Source: Unio delphinus (Eukaryota > Mollusca > Bivalvia > Unionida > Unionidae). Taken from it: 64,000 bases of DNA. Each line of letters starts with the position of its first letter. Position 1 is the first letter of the stretch. A program made the position numbers and the translations under genes. The stretch lies in contig JAQISU010000025.1 in NCBI GenBank assembly GCA_029339505.1, positions 1,168,501-1,232,500 on the forward strand, written 5' to 3'. The notes below the pieces were generated by a model that worked only from the letters and a program-made list of their open reading frames with translations, was not told where the DNA came from and did not search any database. Of the stretch, positions 10,959 through 22,237 are shown piece by piece.

Positions 10959-11293
10959 CACATACAATTCAATATTTGTTGTTAGTGTATAAATGTATGT
11001 TTGTGCAATTGAACATTTTTGACCCTGTCTGTTTGCGCCGGCAACGACATTTGTTACACGAGTTATGGATGAGCATGTCGATGTCCATCTGCCTGAACAT
11101 TTAAGACCAAATTACAACAACATTGTACGAGTTGCTAACTACACACGACTGCGGAACAGACCGTCTGAGCCAGCAGATTTACAATTTGAGGTATGACATT
11201 TAATATTCATATGTAAACGTTTTGAATGCTGCAAGAATAAATGGTTACTGAACGAGAACTTATTTCAATTAAAATCATAGTTATTTACTTATA

Positions 11294-11358
<65 letters not shown>

Positions 11359-12301
11359 ATTTTTAACGTAGATTTAACAATTTTAAAGTAATATCTCGAC
11401 GATGTGTGCAGTGTGGCAGTTTATAGTAATGCCTAGCACTTTTGCATCATGTCGTATTAGCGTTAATCGATGCAGCTATTAGTAACATGTATTACCCTTT
11501 TTGTATTTTTCTTCAGCTGGACAACGAATTCATTGAGCAAAACACATCTGATGATTTTTTCAAGGCTGATGTGAGAGTAGGTGGACACCGTCACCTTATT
11601 TTCGCAACAAACCAACAGCTGCAAATGATGGCTAACGCAAAAACATGGTATATTGATGGGACATTCAAACTAGTGAGGAAGCCGTTTCATCAATTGCTGT
11701 CCATCCACGCGTTTGTGAAAGCATCGGGTGAAATTAAGCAGTTTCCATGCGCTTTCATACTGATGTCTAGAAGACAGAAAAAGGACTATAAAAAGGTATT
11801 ATTTGTATTACACTTCTTATGCAAAGTTTTCATAAAAATTGTGTTTAAATTAATTAGACAACATCATGTTCATATCATTGGTATATTGTATAATAAGACA
11901 ATGTGTTATTATTCTGTTATTCATATTTACCCAGGTTTTCCGCAGTATCCTCACCATGCTGCCCAGTAGCCCAGAAGTGAGGGAAATGGTTGTAGATTTT
12001 GAGCACGGTCTCTGGCTTGCTTTGCACAAAGTTTTCAAAAAACCAATCCATGGTTGTGCTTTTCACTGGGGACAAGCAGTGTGGCGTCAAGTCCAGTCAC
12101 TTGGATTGCAGGTATGTACCCCTTACTACTACCTCCATACCAAACATTTAAAAAGCTCCTCAAATAATATGACGATGTAATACGACTACAACAATATATA
12201 TTTGTTAAATAAACATTAGAGATGAAAGCATTAAACGTTATGTATAAAGTGTATACACATTTCCGTCGGAATCATATAACATCATATACTAAAATACACA
12301 C

Positions 12302-12386
<85 letters not shown>

Positions 12387-12919
12387 TTTATATATATTTC
12401 CTTGCAATATTTCAGTCTGACTACAACATGAAAGATGGAGTATATAAATACATTCGAAAAGTCTTAGCCTTGCCATTCCTTCCTGAAGAACTGATCAACC
12501 ATACATTTTACAAAATGAAGGAAAAGGCCATTACTGAACAGTTATTACAACTGATGGAGTATGTTGAAAACACATGGATAACAAATCCAACATGGCTTCC
12601 AGCAACATGGTCAGTATTCCAGAGGGCAATTAGAACTAACAACGACGTTGAAGGTTGGCATAACCGCTTAAATCGCCGTGCAATGAAATCGAAGCTGTCA
12701 CTGTATCTGGTAGTGACTCTTCTATACAAGGAGGCAAACGCTCTTCCTAGTCAACTAAATATGGTTTCGGAAGGGAAGCTAAAAAGAAGACAGACCCAAA
12801 AAACTAAAGAAAAACAAGGACGAATCTTTCATTTGTGGGATATGTTCCAAAACGATGAACTAAGTGTTAATGCATTGCTTACTAAATGTGCCAGATTATA
12901 TGCTGCACCTGTACACTAA
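10736..12919 (+). CDS. MULE transposase, five exons, open throughout (398 aa model)
   Basis: Proposed exons are 10736-10844, 11063-11190, 11517-11795, 11935-12111 and 12416-12919. All introns are GT-AG, phases are 1,0,0,0, and the frame is open to TAA. Residues 7-34 form half a PHD-like finger (C7, C10, C23, C26, H31, C34). The second half and the FLYWCH domain I expect in this family are absent. The catalytic core is complete: WYIDGTF with D126, VVDFE with D193, the MULE-type CxxH signature GCAFHW (C213, H216), and TNNDVEGWH with E310. The C-terminus is a basic [18 protein letters not shown] segment followed by a leucine-rich tail. The protein would cut and join the iteron-bearing ends of its host element in the nucleus. 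The weakest point is the exon 1-2 join: its acceptor CACGAG has a poor pyrimidine tract, and exon 2 stays open upstream to 11023. No AATAAA was seen shortly after the stop. Confidence 0.75.
10915..10956. repeat. (TTA)n microsatellite in intron 1
   Basis: About fourteen TTA units lie between exon 1 and exon 2 of the MULE gene. They sit where the missing second half of the zinc finger and the FLYWCH region would be expected. Confidence 0.95.
11294..11353. repeat. (GT)n(GA)n microsatellite in intron 2
   Basis: A GT run of about 20 bases passes into GA of about 40 bases and then directly into a minus-strand SINE-B 3' fragment. This is the same arrangement as at 4141-4210. Confidence 0.95.
11354..11454 (-). 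mobile_element. SINE-B 3' fragment inside MULE intron 2
   Basis: GATTTGGATTTTTAACGTAG through TGTGTGCAGTGTGGCAGTTT and TGCCTAGCACTTTTGCATCAT match the 3' half of SINE-B in reverse. The tRNA-like head is absent. It lies in intron 2 and does not interrupt the coding frame. Confidence 0.8.
12306..12385. repeat. (TC)n(AC)n microsatellite in intron 4
   Basis: A pure TC run of about 66 bases is followed by (AC)n. It ends about 30 bases before the splice acceptor TTTCAG of exon 5. The arrangement mirrors the SINE-B tails elsewhere, although no SINE body is attached. Open frames across it are artefacts. Confidence 0.95.
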
Positions 12920-14444
12920 TTATATTTTATTGTTTGTCATGCAAACGTAATGGTAAGAATGTTATATGAATCACTGATTCAATGTCCGATAAAAACGTAA
13001 GTGTCATTCAAAATGTGTAATTTAAATCCCTTACGTATATGTGGTGTTTAGTACAAAGAATATAATATAACTTTAGTGGCTTGTCCTCGTTGTATTTGAT
13101 GTTTTTATTTTATACTGAGAAATGAAATATGGCGGCATGACACCTTTTGTCATGCTAACTTGGCCGGCTATCATCAAGTGTTCCGTATTGTGGTATATCT
13201 TTCTCACGTATGTATTGGTAACATACATATTATTAAGCATTATTTATGCTAAAATTAGTCGAAATATTACTTGACAGATTTATCAATATATAATTTTCAG
13301 ACATATGATACATGATTACATTTCCGAACGTTTTTTTAAATCCCATCATTTTTATTTCCTATTATTAGGACAAAGTAACGTAAGTTATCCATATTAAAAA
13401 TTATATGCATCAACAATAACCATTTATTGGGTTGTATTATTTATAATAAACGTACAAGTCAATTTTCAGCGCCTTTTGTACTCACAAAACCCTTTTTTTT
13501 CCACACACACAAAAAACACCCACCGCTGTGCATAAAAAGGGTTACCTATGTATCAGTACCTTTTTGGAATGATAGACGTATATTGTTTGATACAGCAAAA
13601 ATGTATGCATTAAGGACAGAAACGTATATAATGAGTTAACGAGTCGACGACATTGATTTGTGCCTCATTAGTAAATTTTGGTCTAGTACGCGTGATCATT
13701 GTGTTATTATATATTAATAAATAATGTAATTTTGTTTATTTTATAATCGTAATTTAGTAGCGAATTAGTTTTTAAAGTTCTCTTTTAAATTGAAATAGTC
13801 TGTTATTATTGAGAAATAATAAAATTACGAACACTGACAAAGAAGAATTAATAAACTAAATGATGTAGTACAACTGATCTTTCAGAAACCGTCCGAATTC
13901 TACGCATTTGTCATGATGATTATTGCGATAGCGACCGCATTTCTTGATTAGGCATCAATAATGGTTTTTTTTTTTTTTAAATTTAGTTTAAGTTTCATTT
14001 GTTAATAGTTAGCAAATCTCAATGAAAAATCAGATTAAATTGTTCAGTTAGAGAAATAATAACATAACACTTTGGCTTATTGACGGTCAGCGCCAATTCA
14101 GTCGATTTCGGGTTATAAAAGTCAATGTCATAACGTCATCTCAGGATGACTTAGGTAGATTATTATGTTGGAACCATTTTATGTCTAAAACTGGAGACAT
14201 CCCATCATGCTTACATCCTCTCTTATTTGTCCAAATAAAACGCATCTAATGATTTGAAGAGCAGAGGGAAAGGGACAGAACACTTATTTTTTGTTAAGTA
14301 CAGAAGCGGAGTTGATCAAATGGAAAAGTAAAAAAATTGCAAATTTTATAGATTTAATAAGTTACTAAGTTGAAGAAAAAAAACAACAATAAATAAAGCC
14401 TTGACAAACATGTGGCGAAATCTAAGAATTATTATATATTATCC
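12920..14444. other. 3' non-coding half of the MULE
   Basis: No further gene is recognised between the transposase stop and the right iteron array. The DNA is AT-rich with scattered CpG. The 70-codon frame at 13427-13639 has no motif. A poly-T run is at about 13966-13978. Confidence 0.5.
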
Positions 14445-14620
14445 TTGGGGCGAGTTCTCCAGGCAAAGTGGGGCGAGTTCTCCAGGCAAAGTGGGACGAG
14501 TTCTCCTGACACTATGGGGCGACTTCTCCTGACACCTGGGATGAGTTCTCCCAGGGCGAGTTCTCCATGGGGCGAGTTCTCCCAGGGCGAGTTCTCCCTG
14601 GGGCGAGTTCTCCGCTATTC
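14445..14620 (-). repeat. Right terminal inverted repeat of the MULE, iteron array
   Basis: Nine inverted copies of the GGAGAACTCGCCCC-type motif are present (read on this strand as GGGGCGAGTTCTCC). The outer ones have the same order and spacing as the left end. The inner ones have diverged (CTCATCCC, CTCGTCCC) and include one extra unit relative to the left array. Confidence 0.85.
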
Positions 14621-14629
14621 ACCCTGACC
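14621..14629. repeat. Right 9-bp target-site duplication of the MULE
   Basis: ACCCTGACC is identical to the left copy at 8078-8086. Confidence 0.85.
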
Positions 14630-14706
14630 TGCCATCTCATTATGTAATGGAATATCAGGGCCTATGATGTTTTCAGTCCTACTGAGTTTTAAGTGAGCAT
14701 ATACTG

Positions 14707-14929
14707 CAGTGATGTCCAACATGCGGCCCACATGCTCATATTAAATGGCCCACCAGCTCATGCAATTTTTGTGCATTTATGTAAAAAAAAGTCAATGGCC
14801 TACTTGAATAATATATCTTCTTAACCAGGTAACAATAGTGAATAATTTTATTAAGTTTTCTGATGCAGCCCTTGGCTTCAAGAAAAAGTTTTTAGTGGCC
14901 CATGGTGTCAAAAAGGTTGGACATCACAG
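14707..14929. mobile_element. hAT-like MITE, 223 bp
   Basis: Ends are CAGTGATGTCCAAC on the left and GTTGGACATCACAG on the right, which is inverted with one mismatch. Flanking 8-mers ATATACTG (14699-14706) and ATATACAG (14930-14937) differ at one base, as expected for an aged 8-bp hAT duplication. Subterminal GCGGCCCAC and GTGGCCCAT are also partly inverted. It has no coding capacity. Confidence 0.75.
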
Positions 14930-15042
14930 ATATACAGAAAGTCAGCTTGTAATGTTTATGAATTTATTCTGTATAATGTAAAATTTGCCATTTTTAGGAA
15001 AATGAATCAGAAAAGACACTTTTAATACAAAATTCCTATTTA

Positions 15043-15078
15043 ATAATATGAATAATTATTATTATTATTATTCATATA
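15043..15078. repeat. AT-rich perfect hairpin with (TTA)n loop
   Basis: ATATGAATAA and TTATTCATAT flank a (TTA)n core, so either strand can fold into a stem of about 10 base pairs or more. It is a simple-sequence structure with no known role. Confidence 0.7.
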
Positions 15079-15204
15079 TTCATTCATTGGGAAAAATGAA
15101 ATGTGTTCACAGTTTGCAGTTATAATTAAAACAAAAGGCTTTTTTACAGAAGGAATTACATCAAACAAAAAGTTGTATACTAAAAACCATACAAATACCA
15201 TCTC

Positions 15205-15620
15205 AAACCACTATCACTCAGTGGACCAAGATTTCTAAGACACTCGCCTTTACAGATCAATTTCATCTCATCTCTGCATGGATTAGAGTCTAGGGCTCAT
15301 CAAATATGGGTATACATACAATAAAGCCAGCGCTGGATTAAGCACCGTGGAGGCCCATAGGCAGTCAAACTTTTGGGGCCCCAAACCCACGGTCACGGTC
15401 TCATGGGGGCCCCTAATGGGGCCCATAAAAGTCGCGGGGCCCATAGGCAGTTGCCTACTCTGCCTAATGGGTAATCCGGGACTGAATAAAGCCATCCCAT
15501 AGCTTCCATGGATCAATGGTTCTTTTGGTGTTTTCTTGATTCTACCTCCACCAGATGTACTATCATAATGTATAGCCTATTATGTGCTGACAAATGGCAT
15601 TAAACCCATAAAACCAAACT
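15205..15620 (+). mobile_element. SINE-A copy, decayed, interrupted by a hAT MITE
   Basis: The tRNA-like head is at about 15215-15290 (CAGTGGACCAAGATTTC, then GGATTAGAGTCTAGG). The body resumes after the insertion with CTTCCATGGATCAATGGTTC, CCTCCACC and AATGTATAGCCTATTATGTG, ending GGCATTAAACCC. Substitution relative to the clean copies at 30077-30321 and 34757-35011 is heavy, so this is an old copy. Confidence 0.7.
15328..15484. mobile_element. hAT-like MITE, 157 bp, nested in SINE-A
   Basis: Terminal inverted repeats are CAGCGCTGGATTA on the left and TAATCCGGGACTG on the right. An identical 8-bp duplication AATAAAGC occupies 15320-15327 and 15485-15492. The interior is strikingly GC-rich (GGGGCCCC, GGGGCCCAT) compared with the surroundings and contains further partial inverted repeats (GGCCCATAGGCAG twice). 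An 8-bp duplication with CAG...CTG ends points to hAT. Confidence 0.82.
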
Positions 15621-15720
15621 ATACCATCCCAAAAACTCTGTTTTAGAAGGCTGAAAATTATAAGGGATTGAGTACATTCAATTCATGAGTATAACCTTGC
15701 CATTGAAAATCTCAAACATT

Positions 15721-15810
15721 ATTGTCCCTGATCTGCTGCTGAATAATGTTCTGGTCAATCAGGGTTTATGTTGTTTAGATACCCAGATCAGCAAATGATG
15801 CAATGGCAAA
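15721..15810. repeat. Fragment of a dispersed foldback repeat (family D)
   Basis: Words such as CTGATCTGCTG, TCAGGGTTTATGTTGTTTAG and ACCCAGATCAGCA recur in related segments near 22365, 28805, 32150, 42780 and 61800. The boundaries cannot be fixed by eye. Confidence 0.4.
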
Positions 15811-15818
15811 GCTGTACA

Positions 15819-16892
15819 CATAGCTGCCAACCCCCGAGTGCAAAAATACTGATTACTTGTGACAAAAATACCGATTTTCAGGAACAAATACTGATTTTTA
15901 AATTTCAATGCACATGTATCTATTTACAATATATATAACCATCAGTAAAGATGGACAGTGCCTAACATAATTGTTTAATGTCAAAGATGCACATGTTGCA
16001 CATTTATACCTTCTGAAGTTACACGCGTTCCATCTAGGTGCCCATTACTTAAACACAAGCTATTTATAGGAGCCCTTTCCACACCTTTTTTTTTTTTTTA
16101 AAATCATTGATTCGAATATACCAATTTTCATTTTATTATCTCAATTCTGTAATTTTCGTATTGAAATGTTTTCGTTCAAGCATAAAAATTATCTTTTGCC
16201 ATTTTAATGTCTGAAAAACTTGTGCAAAACGCCAACAACACTAGTAACTGAAAAGGAAGGTTTATAAAAGAAATTTAAAAATAAAATTTCGATCGATGTA
16301 CATTAAGGTTCTCTCTGTCATTTATCTACGTCGTAAGTTCAGGCTGAGTTGTGTGTGATGAAGCAGGAAGCTAATGTTTATTAACTTTTTCGTGCTCTTG
16401 CATTGCATGGGCGCCTCCGTGCGCAATAGCGAAATCACGTTACACAATTCACAAAACGTCAGTTTTTCTCCTGTACTATATGGTTTCACAAATCTATACA
16501 AGACGGCACAAATATACTTCCCGTTGTCTATTTCTTCTGGAGAAAATTTTGAATATTCTGCCTTCCAATTTATCATGATTAGAAGCTGAACATTACTTAG
16601 ACTAGATACAGCAACAGCGGTAACTATTGCGAAATCCAATATGGTGGATAACGACAGGCCTAGTAGCCTGGATTTCGAATGAACCAATCGTATTGTAGAA
16701 CTTTATTTGTATATACATGTGATATATTCTGTCAAAATAGAACCGGGAGCGCATTCTAAACTGACAATTCCAAAGAAATTTTATTATTATTTTTTTAAAT
16801 TAAAAACGTATTTTTGCACAAAAAAACGTACACCCGTATTCAGGTCCAAAATACGGGACAAATACGGAAAAAACGGGACAGTTGGCAGCTAT
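15819..16892. mobile_element. Non-autonomous hAT-like element, 1.07 kb
   Basis: The left end is CATAGCTGCCAAC and the right end GTTGGCAGCTAT, inverted over about 12 bases. The 8-mer GCTGTACA is duplicated exactly at 15811-15818 and 16893-16900. Subterminal sequence is related as well: repeated ATACTGATT/ATACCGATT on the left and ATACGGGACAAATACGG on the right. The 121-codon minus frame at 16322-16687 and a 71-codon plus frame at 16374-16589 overlap each other. Neither shows a transposase motif, so the element is taken as non-autonomous. The interior has more CpG than the flanks. Confidence 0.72.
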
Positions 16893-16900
16893 GCTGTACA

Positions 16901-18310
16901 TGTATTTTTTTAAAGTTGCAATTGGAGTCTCAATACAAGAACATACAGAATACTGGTATATGCATAAATAAATGCTTGCCATATATGTATGTCCTCTGTC
17001 AGTAAGAATGCAACACTGAAAAGAACCCTGGACTTCACATCTGCTTTCTTATAATTATTCTAGTTCTCCCCCCCCCCCCCTGTAGTTGTGATCTATTTTT
17101 AGAACTGGACCTAGTGTTCAAATTTTGTCTATAAAACATCATGAAGTCGAAACTGACACTGCTGATAAAGCACACCTGCCCATAATGTCCAAAATGGTTT
17201 TTATTTTAAATGTAACTTCTTTATTGTAAATAAGGATACACCTGTCCACTACATTACCTGCAAACAGACACCTCTCCACTCCATTTTATTCAAGTAGACA
17301 TATGTCCACAAAGGAAACAATTTGTAAGACTCAAAATTTCCTGCATGAATGGACAGGTTTCATGATATATGTTCTCAAGGCTCAATTAAAAATTTGAAAT
17401 GACTATTTTGCTTCTCTTTCAATGATATGCACACTGCATGCCCTAATGCACAAAAATTAACAGTATTGATAGGCCAAAATAATTAAATTAAATATGCATG
17501 AAACTGCATGCCCTCAACGAGCTAGTAAAGATTGGCAAACACAGATTGTCAATGTGATCCAACAAGTATAAGCTTCAAAGAGAAATAAATTAAACAAAGG
17601 CAATCAATGTGATAGATTGATCGCTGCCACCAGATTTTGCAAGTACGACTTTCAGCTTCACCAGTTACTCTGGATAACCAAATAGCATTGACAGCTTCTT
17701 GATTGAATCTGTCATTCAAAAGATGGGATATGCACTGGATGAAAACCATCAAGTGTTAAATATGCTACAGATGCATTTCGATAAACGTACCAAAGCCCAA
17801 ATGCTGGGAAAATGGAGTGTAGAAAGGTAGATTAATTTTCAACTGATAAGCAATCTTCAAGGGAAAGTGCAAATGTTAAAAAAATGCATATTGACTGTAA
17901 ATCATATTTATCGTAACCATGCAAACCACATTTAAGACCTAATCAGGTTTAGATGAATTTTTCACATTCTTAACATAAACTCCACACACGGAATTTAGCA
18001 TTCAGATCAACTTTTTTTATATCGTTATAAACCACAAAACTAAAGAATAATAAATATTTCAGTCAAATTAACAGAAAACATTTCCAAATTCATAAATTTT
18101 GGTAACAATCAACAGTCATTCTGTCAAAATCCAGAAAAAGTTCTACCTACAAAACTATTTTAATTTGCATATCTACATTGATTTATAATGCCTTTGAAAA
18201 TGTACTTCAAAAAGAATGTCAGTGCCATGAACTTTGGGGAAAAAATAACTGAATTAAACAGAATTGCTGAAACAATTAACTAACTCACTGTGTGATTCAT
18301 TGATTGTATG
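16901..18310. other. AT-rich non-coding stretch
   Basis: A C10 run lies near 17071-17080. Around 17225-17330 the words CACCTGTCCACT, CACCTCTCCACT and CATATGTCCAC suggest a small decayed tandem repeat. No gene is recognised; the 67-codon minus frame at 17549-17752 lacks motifs. Confidence 0.4.
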
Positions 18311-18618
18311 TGATTTGGATTTTTAATGTAACCATAACAATGTTACAGTCATATCGCTACAATGTCTGCAGTGAGGCACTTTATAGTGATTTCTAGCACT
18401 GGGGCATCATGCTGCAGACATGTAGCATGATGTCCCACCCAGTCACATTATCCTGACACAAGGCCGACCAGTCCTAACACTAACCTCTTAATGCTGAGTG
18501 CCAAGCAAAGCAGCTGTTAGTAATATTATTGTGGGTCTTTGGTATAACTCAGCCGGGGATCAAACCCACGACCTCCCGCATTTGAGGCGGACAATTCTAA
18601 CCACTAGGCCAATGCAGT
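18311..18618 (-). mobile_element. SINE-B copy, near full length
   Basis: The family runs without large gaps: GATTTGGATTTTTAATGTAA, TACAATGTCTGCAGTGAGGC, GCATCATGCTGCAGACATG, CCCAGTCACATTATCCTGAC, GGTATAACTCAGCCGGGGAT, then the head with ACCTCCCGCATTTGAGG and TCTAACCACTAGGCC. The head, read on the minus strand, has TGGCCTAGTGG as A-box and a GGTTTGATCCC-type B-box, indicating a tRNA-derived Pol III promoter. Confidence 0.85.
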
Positions 18619-21600
18619 ATTACTTAACTGTATTTTGAATAGCCTTTCTTCATCATATTCTCATATTTCATTTCTTTAAAAACATTGAGCAGTGATTGTC
18701 AGACTGGTATTAATAACACAACAAATGACTGACTGAAATAAATCAGAAAATGAAAGACTAAAATTTATCAGCACATGAAAGACTGAAATTTATCAGCACA
18801 TGAACAGAAGAACATGCCAAGTTGATAGGTTATTGACTGACTGATGGTTTATTGACTGACTGATAAATACCATCACAACATCCAATCAACAGTTATTCAT
18901 GCAAAGTTGTTTGGTTATTGACTGAATGATATATAATATTCTTGCAGAGGTCACAAACTGCGAGTCCTCTAGCATTCAATTTTCTTATAAACTGACTAAC
19001 TAAATTTCTGTAAATTTTTTGTTCCTGCCATTCCCATTTCCATACGCTTTTAAAACCTTTATTTAAACTTTTCGTGTCAAGGTCTCTCCCAATAACTCAG
19101 GATATCATGTTTTGTAAGCATTGCTTCTTCTTTCCATTGCCATCAGTTTCTGTTACATAAAGTTTTGTTCGATGAATTAAAACCTTAGATCAATCGGAAT
19201 ACTCTTATGAGAGTTGTGTGCTAACTAATTTATGGAACGAATAATTTACAATGACACTGCAGAATGGGACCAGAATAGACAGACCGTTTTTTTAAAACCA
19301 GATCGAAGATGATAAAAAAAAAGCAGATTATATCAAGAAAAATGAGACTAAAGTCACGAGATAAGCAATAATCAGCTTTAAAACGAAGAAAAATCATGTC
19401 TTTAAAATTATGAAAATCACTTGGGTATAAATATATGGTCACATTGATCAAGTGGTTGTCTTATTCAGGTAACACGAATCCAAATACCAATTTTCATTTG
19501 TGTTAGCAAAAATGGGTCAAGATATTGAGGATGAAATAGGGTGAAATTTCAAAGGTCTTTCATGAGTGAAATTAGATTGCAATGTCCTAGATTTTGCATG
19601 TTTAAATTTGGTTTTTAAGCAAACACATAACAGTTTTCATGAGTACTGATGAAAAGGGGTCCAAGATACTGATTGTATAACAAACATCTAAAAATACACA
19701 CGTCACTCAAACATGCAAATGAGGTCAGGAACCTAACTTATGGTATGTTTGGGTTACTTTAAATATTACATATACTACTGCTGAAAATACAAGTCACTGG
19801 TGCATCTAAATTAGGTCACAATCATCTAAATTTGGTATGATGTGCTAATTGTATCCACCTAACTACACTCCAATCTACTTATGTGTGGTGGAACTGGAAG
19901 TCCAATACATTGAGGGTGTAATGTACAAGACAGTTCAAAATGCAAATTTGGTTACAGCAAGATAGTTCTACATGGCCGAGTTACTCTTGTTAAACAACAC
20001 ACACATATCAAGTGCACAAAGGTTAGTAATACTCCCAGCTACTTAAGTTGACCTGAAATTTATTAATTCCCTTCACAACTACAAATATGAAACCTTATGA
20101 TTCATAATTAGGAATAGTCATTATTACATGGTCAAGTCGTTAAATTGTTGAGTTAATAAATTTAAACACATTTTGTTGATTTGTTTCAGTTAAATTGCAA
20201 CATCTTTTGTAGTATTTATAGACAATGACAAACGAGAAAAGCATGTCCTTCTACACTTAATATTATAGACACGTCACATATGAACAAAAGAATTTTGGGG
20301 GATTGAGCAGTATTTCAATTACATTTCACTGATCAGCCATAAAAAGTTGTGTTTATTTAACAAAGTTGAAGGAAAAAAAATAACACACAATGTAATATTA
20401 TTGTCAGGTTAAAGCATACATGCCATTAATTTAAAAGTGATTACTCCTGTACATTTATAAACATATTGAACTCTTGATCAAAGATACAACTGTTTAACAA
20501 AAATTAAAATTTGCTCTAAGTAACCGATTATAATCGATGATCAGATGGTTAAGGGGAATCGATTATCAATTATGAATTTCTGAATGATTCCCATCAATAA
20601 TTTACATTACATCTATATACTGTACTCTTAAAAATACAGGAACTGGTGTTCTTTCAAATTTTAATGATCGGCGGATAATCTGCCAATTTTGCTAATTGGT
20701 GTAACCTTCAGTCTAGGGGACTGTCAATTATTGAGAGACAACTCTAATGCTGTTCTGACTGCTGGTCTTTAATATTAACTGTCCCCTTCACCTTCAACGA
20801 GTTTTCATCTATTGTAAATAATCTTCAGACCACACTACTGAACTCACAGTACTAATTATACAACCAAATATTGAACCAGTCCAGAAATCAGTGAACATAA
20901 AACAAAGATATACTGATTAGGGAACCATGACTGGGTGATCATATGATAAGTAAAAATTCAGTAGAATTATATTTTCAAACCTGATGCCAGCATTAATACC
21001 AATAAGATGGAGACAGGGTTTTAGACATGCACATCTTTTTAAGAGCTTGGTAAGTAAGCCCAATAAAAAAAAGGATAGAGGTTTTATTGATCAGGTGTGG
21101 AATTGGTGGAGCAAGTATCTAGTACATGTAGACATCACACATCTATATATATCTTTGATGCTGCTTAGTCAATTCTGGTTATGCAACATCAAGATACTGT
21201 ATATGACTGAAAATTAATTTTAAGGTGTCAACAATTATTAGAAGGTTTGGATTTAAGTTGGATCATAAATTGATTTTGAAAAGTATAGAAGTATAAAAGT
21301 ATCTTAGATCATTGCTATAAAAATTAAATTGGGCAACTTCCTTAAAATTCTCTTGCTGTAGAGAAAAGTAGCAGGTTCTATGAGGAGGTTGCTCAAATAG
21401 GACAGCCTTATAAACTCATTATTTGCTATATGGTAAATATAAATTCATTGGTCTGTGCGTTTTTCACCGGTTCCAAAATGTACTTAGGACAAAAGCAAAT
21501 ACACAGACAAATATAATGGTAATAGATGTGACTTGAAGTGATGTCACAACTATATATATGGTGTCTGTATATGTAAATGTTGCAATTACTTGACCACATC

Positions 21601-22183
21601 CTCCAACCTCACGTATTCAGTTAATTTAAATATAAATTTAGTATATATTTCTACTCCAAAAGTATATGCAATCAAGACACATAAAAATGTATGTTTTCCT
21701 TACTTTTCGATATCCATGTACCAACTGATAAGTTTAAGATGCAGCAATTTTTCTTTCCCAAACTTATGTATCATTCATGAAAATGTAAACAGCAGACTTT
21801 AAAACTTTTCTGTGGTTAGTAATTTAAAAGTGATTATCAACTGAAGCAAACACAGCTGTTTGCCTTATTCTCCTGGATAAAATCACCTTGCTGGATTATA
21901 AATAATCTAATGTTTGCCAAGTGCCAAGTTAATCTGTCACACACCTGTGTTATGAACTTTCAGAATACCTGGCTGTCTATCCACTTAGGTTAGAGGAAGG
22001 ACTGTATTTTCTACTTTCCAACATGAGTGATGAAGGAATTTAAGAGATCTTAAAATGTGTACACATGTTTTCAGGGATATCTAATTGCATATTAAGCAGC
22101 AAGAACTTGTATTGTCTTGACCTACATCTACACTATGTCTCACCTAAATCTCATTATCATCAAAGGAATGTGAGATCACTGCA

Positions 22184-22185
<2 letters not shown>
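18619..22185. other. Long AT-rich non-coding stretch
   Basis: No exon is supported. Small local repeats occur at 18720-18870 (TTTATCAGCACATGAA twice, and TTATTGACTGACTGAT twice). At 20524-20572 a partly palindromic run (CGATTATAATCGATGATC and GAATCGATTATCAATTA) resembles the inner ends of some hAT elements, but no partner end was found. The 77-codon frame at 20984-21217 shows no motif. Confidence 0.4.

Positions 22186-22231
<46 letters not shown>
22186..22231. repeat. (TG)n(AG)n microsatellite
   Basis: A TG run of about 26 bases is followed by AG of about 18 bases. It lies next to fragments of a hAT MITE and of SINE-B, so it is another case of this tract type beside SINE-B sequence. Confidence 0.9.
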
Positions 22232-22237
22232 ATGAGA

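Larger units (their letters stand above)
8087..14620 (+). mobile_element. Complete Mutator-like (MULE) DNA transposon, 6.5 kb
   Basis: The element is bounded by identical 9-mers ACCCTGACC at 8078-8086 and 14621-14629. A 9-bp target duplication is typical of the Mutator superfamily. The two ends are inverted copies of each other: GGTATGCGGAGAACTCGCCC on the left and, read inward from the right, GAATAGCGGAGAACTCGCCC. The match extends about 150 bp and consists of tandem iterons. Between the ends lie a MULE transposase gene with introns (10736-12919), a decayed Penelope-like retroelement (about 8480-10110) and a SINE-B fragment in intron 2. The element has more CpG than the flanking DNA, which fits a fairly recent insertion. 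Terminal structure, duplication length and gene content agree independently on the superfamily. Confidence 0.88.

Noticed and set aside
16322..16687. 121-codon minus-strand gene
   Set aside because: It lies inside the non-autonomous hAT-like element, overlaps an opposite-strand frame, and shows no recognised motif.
20524..20572. Inner end of another hAT element
   Set aside because: The CGATTATAATCGAT palindrome resembles such ends, but no matching terminus or 8-bp duplication was found nearby.
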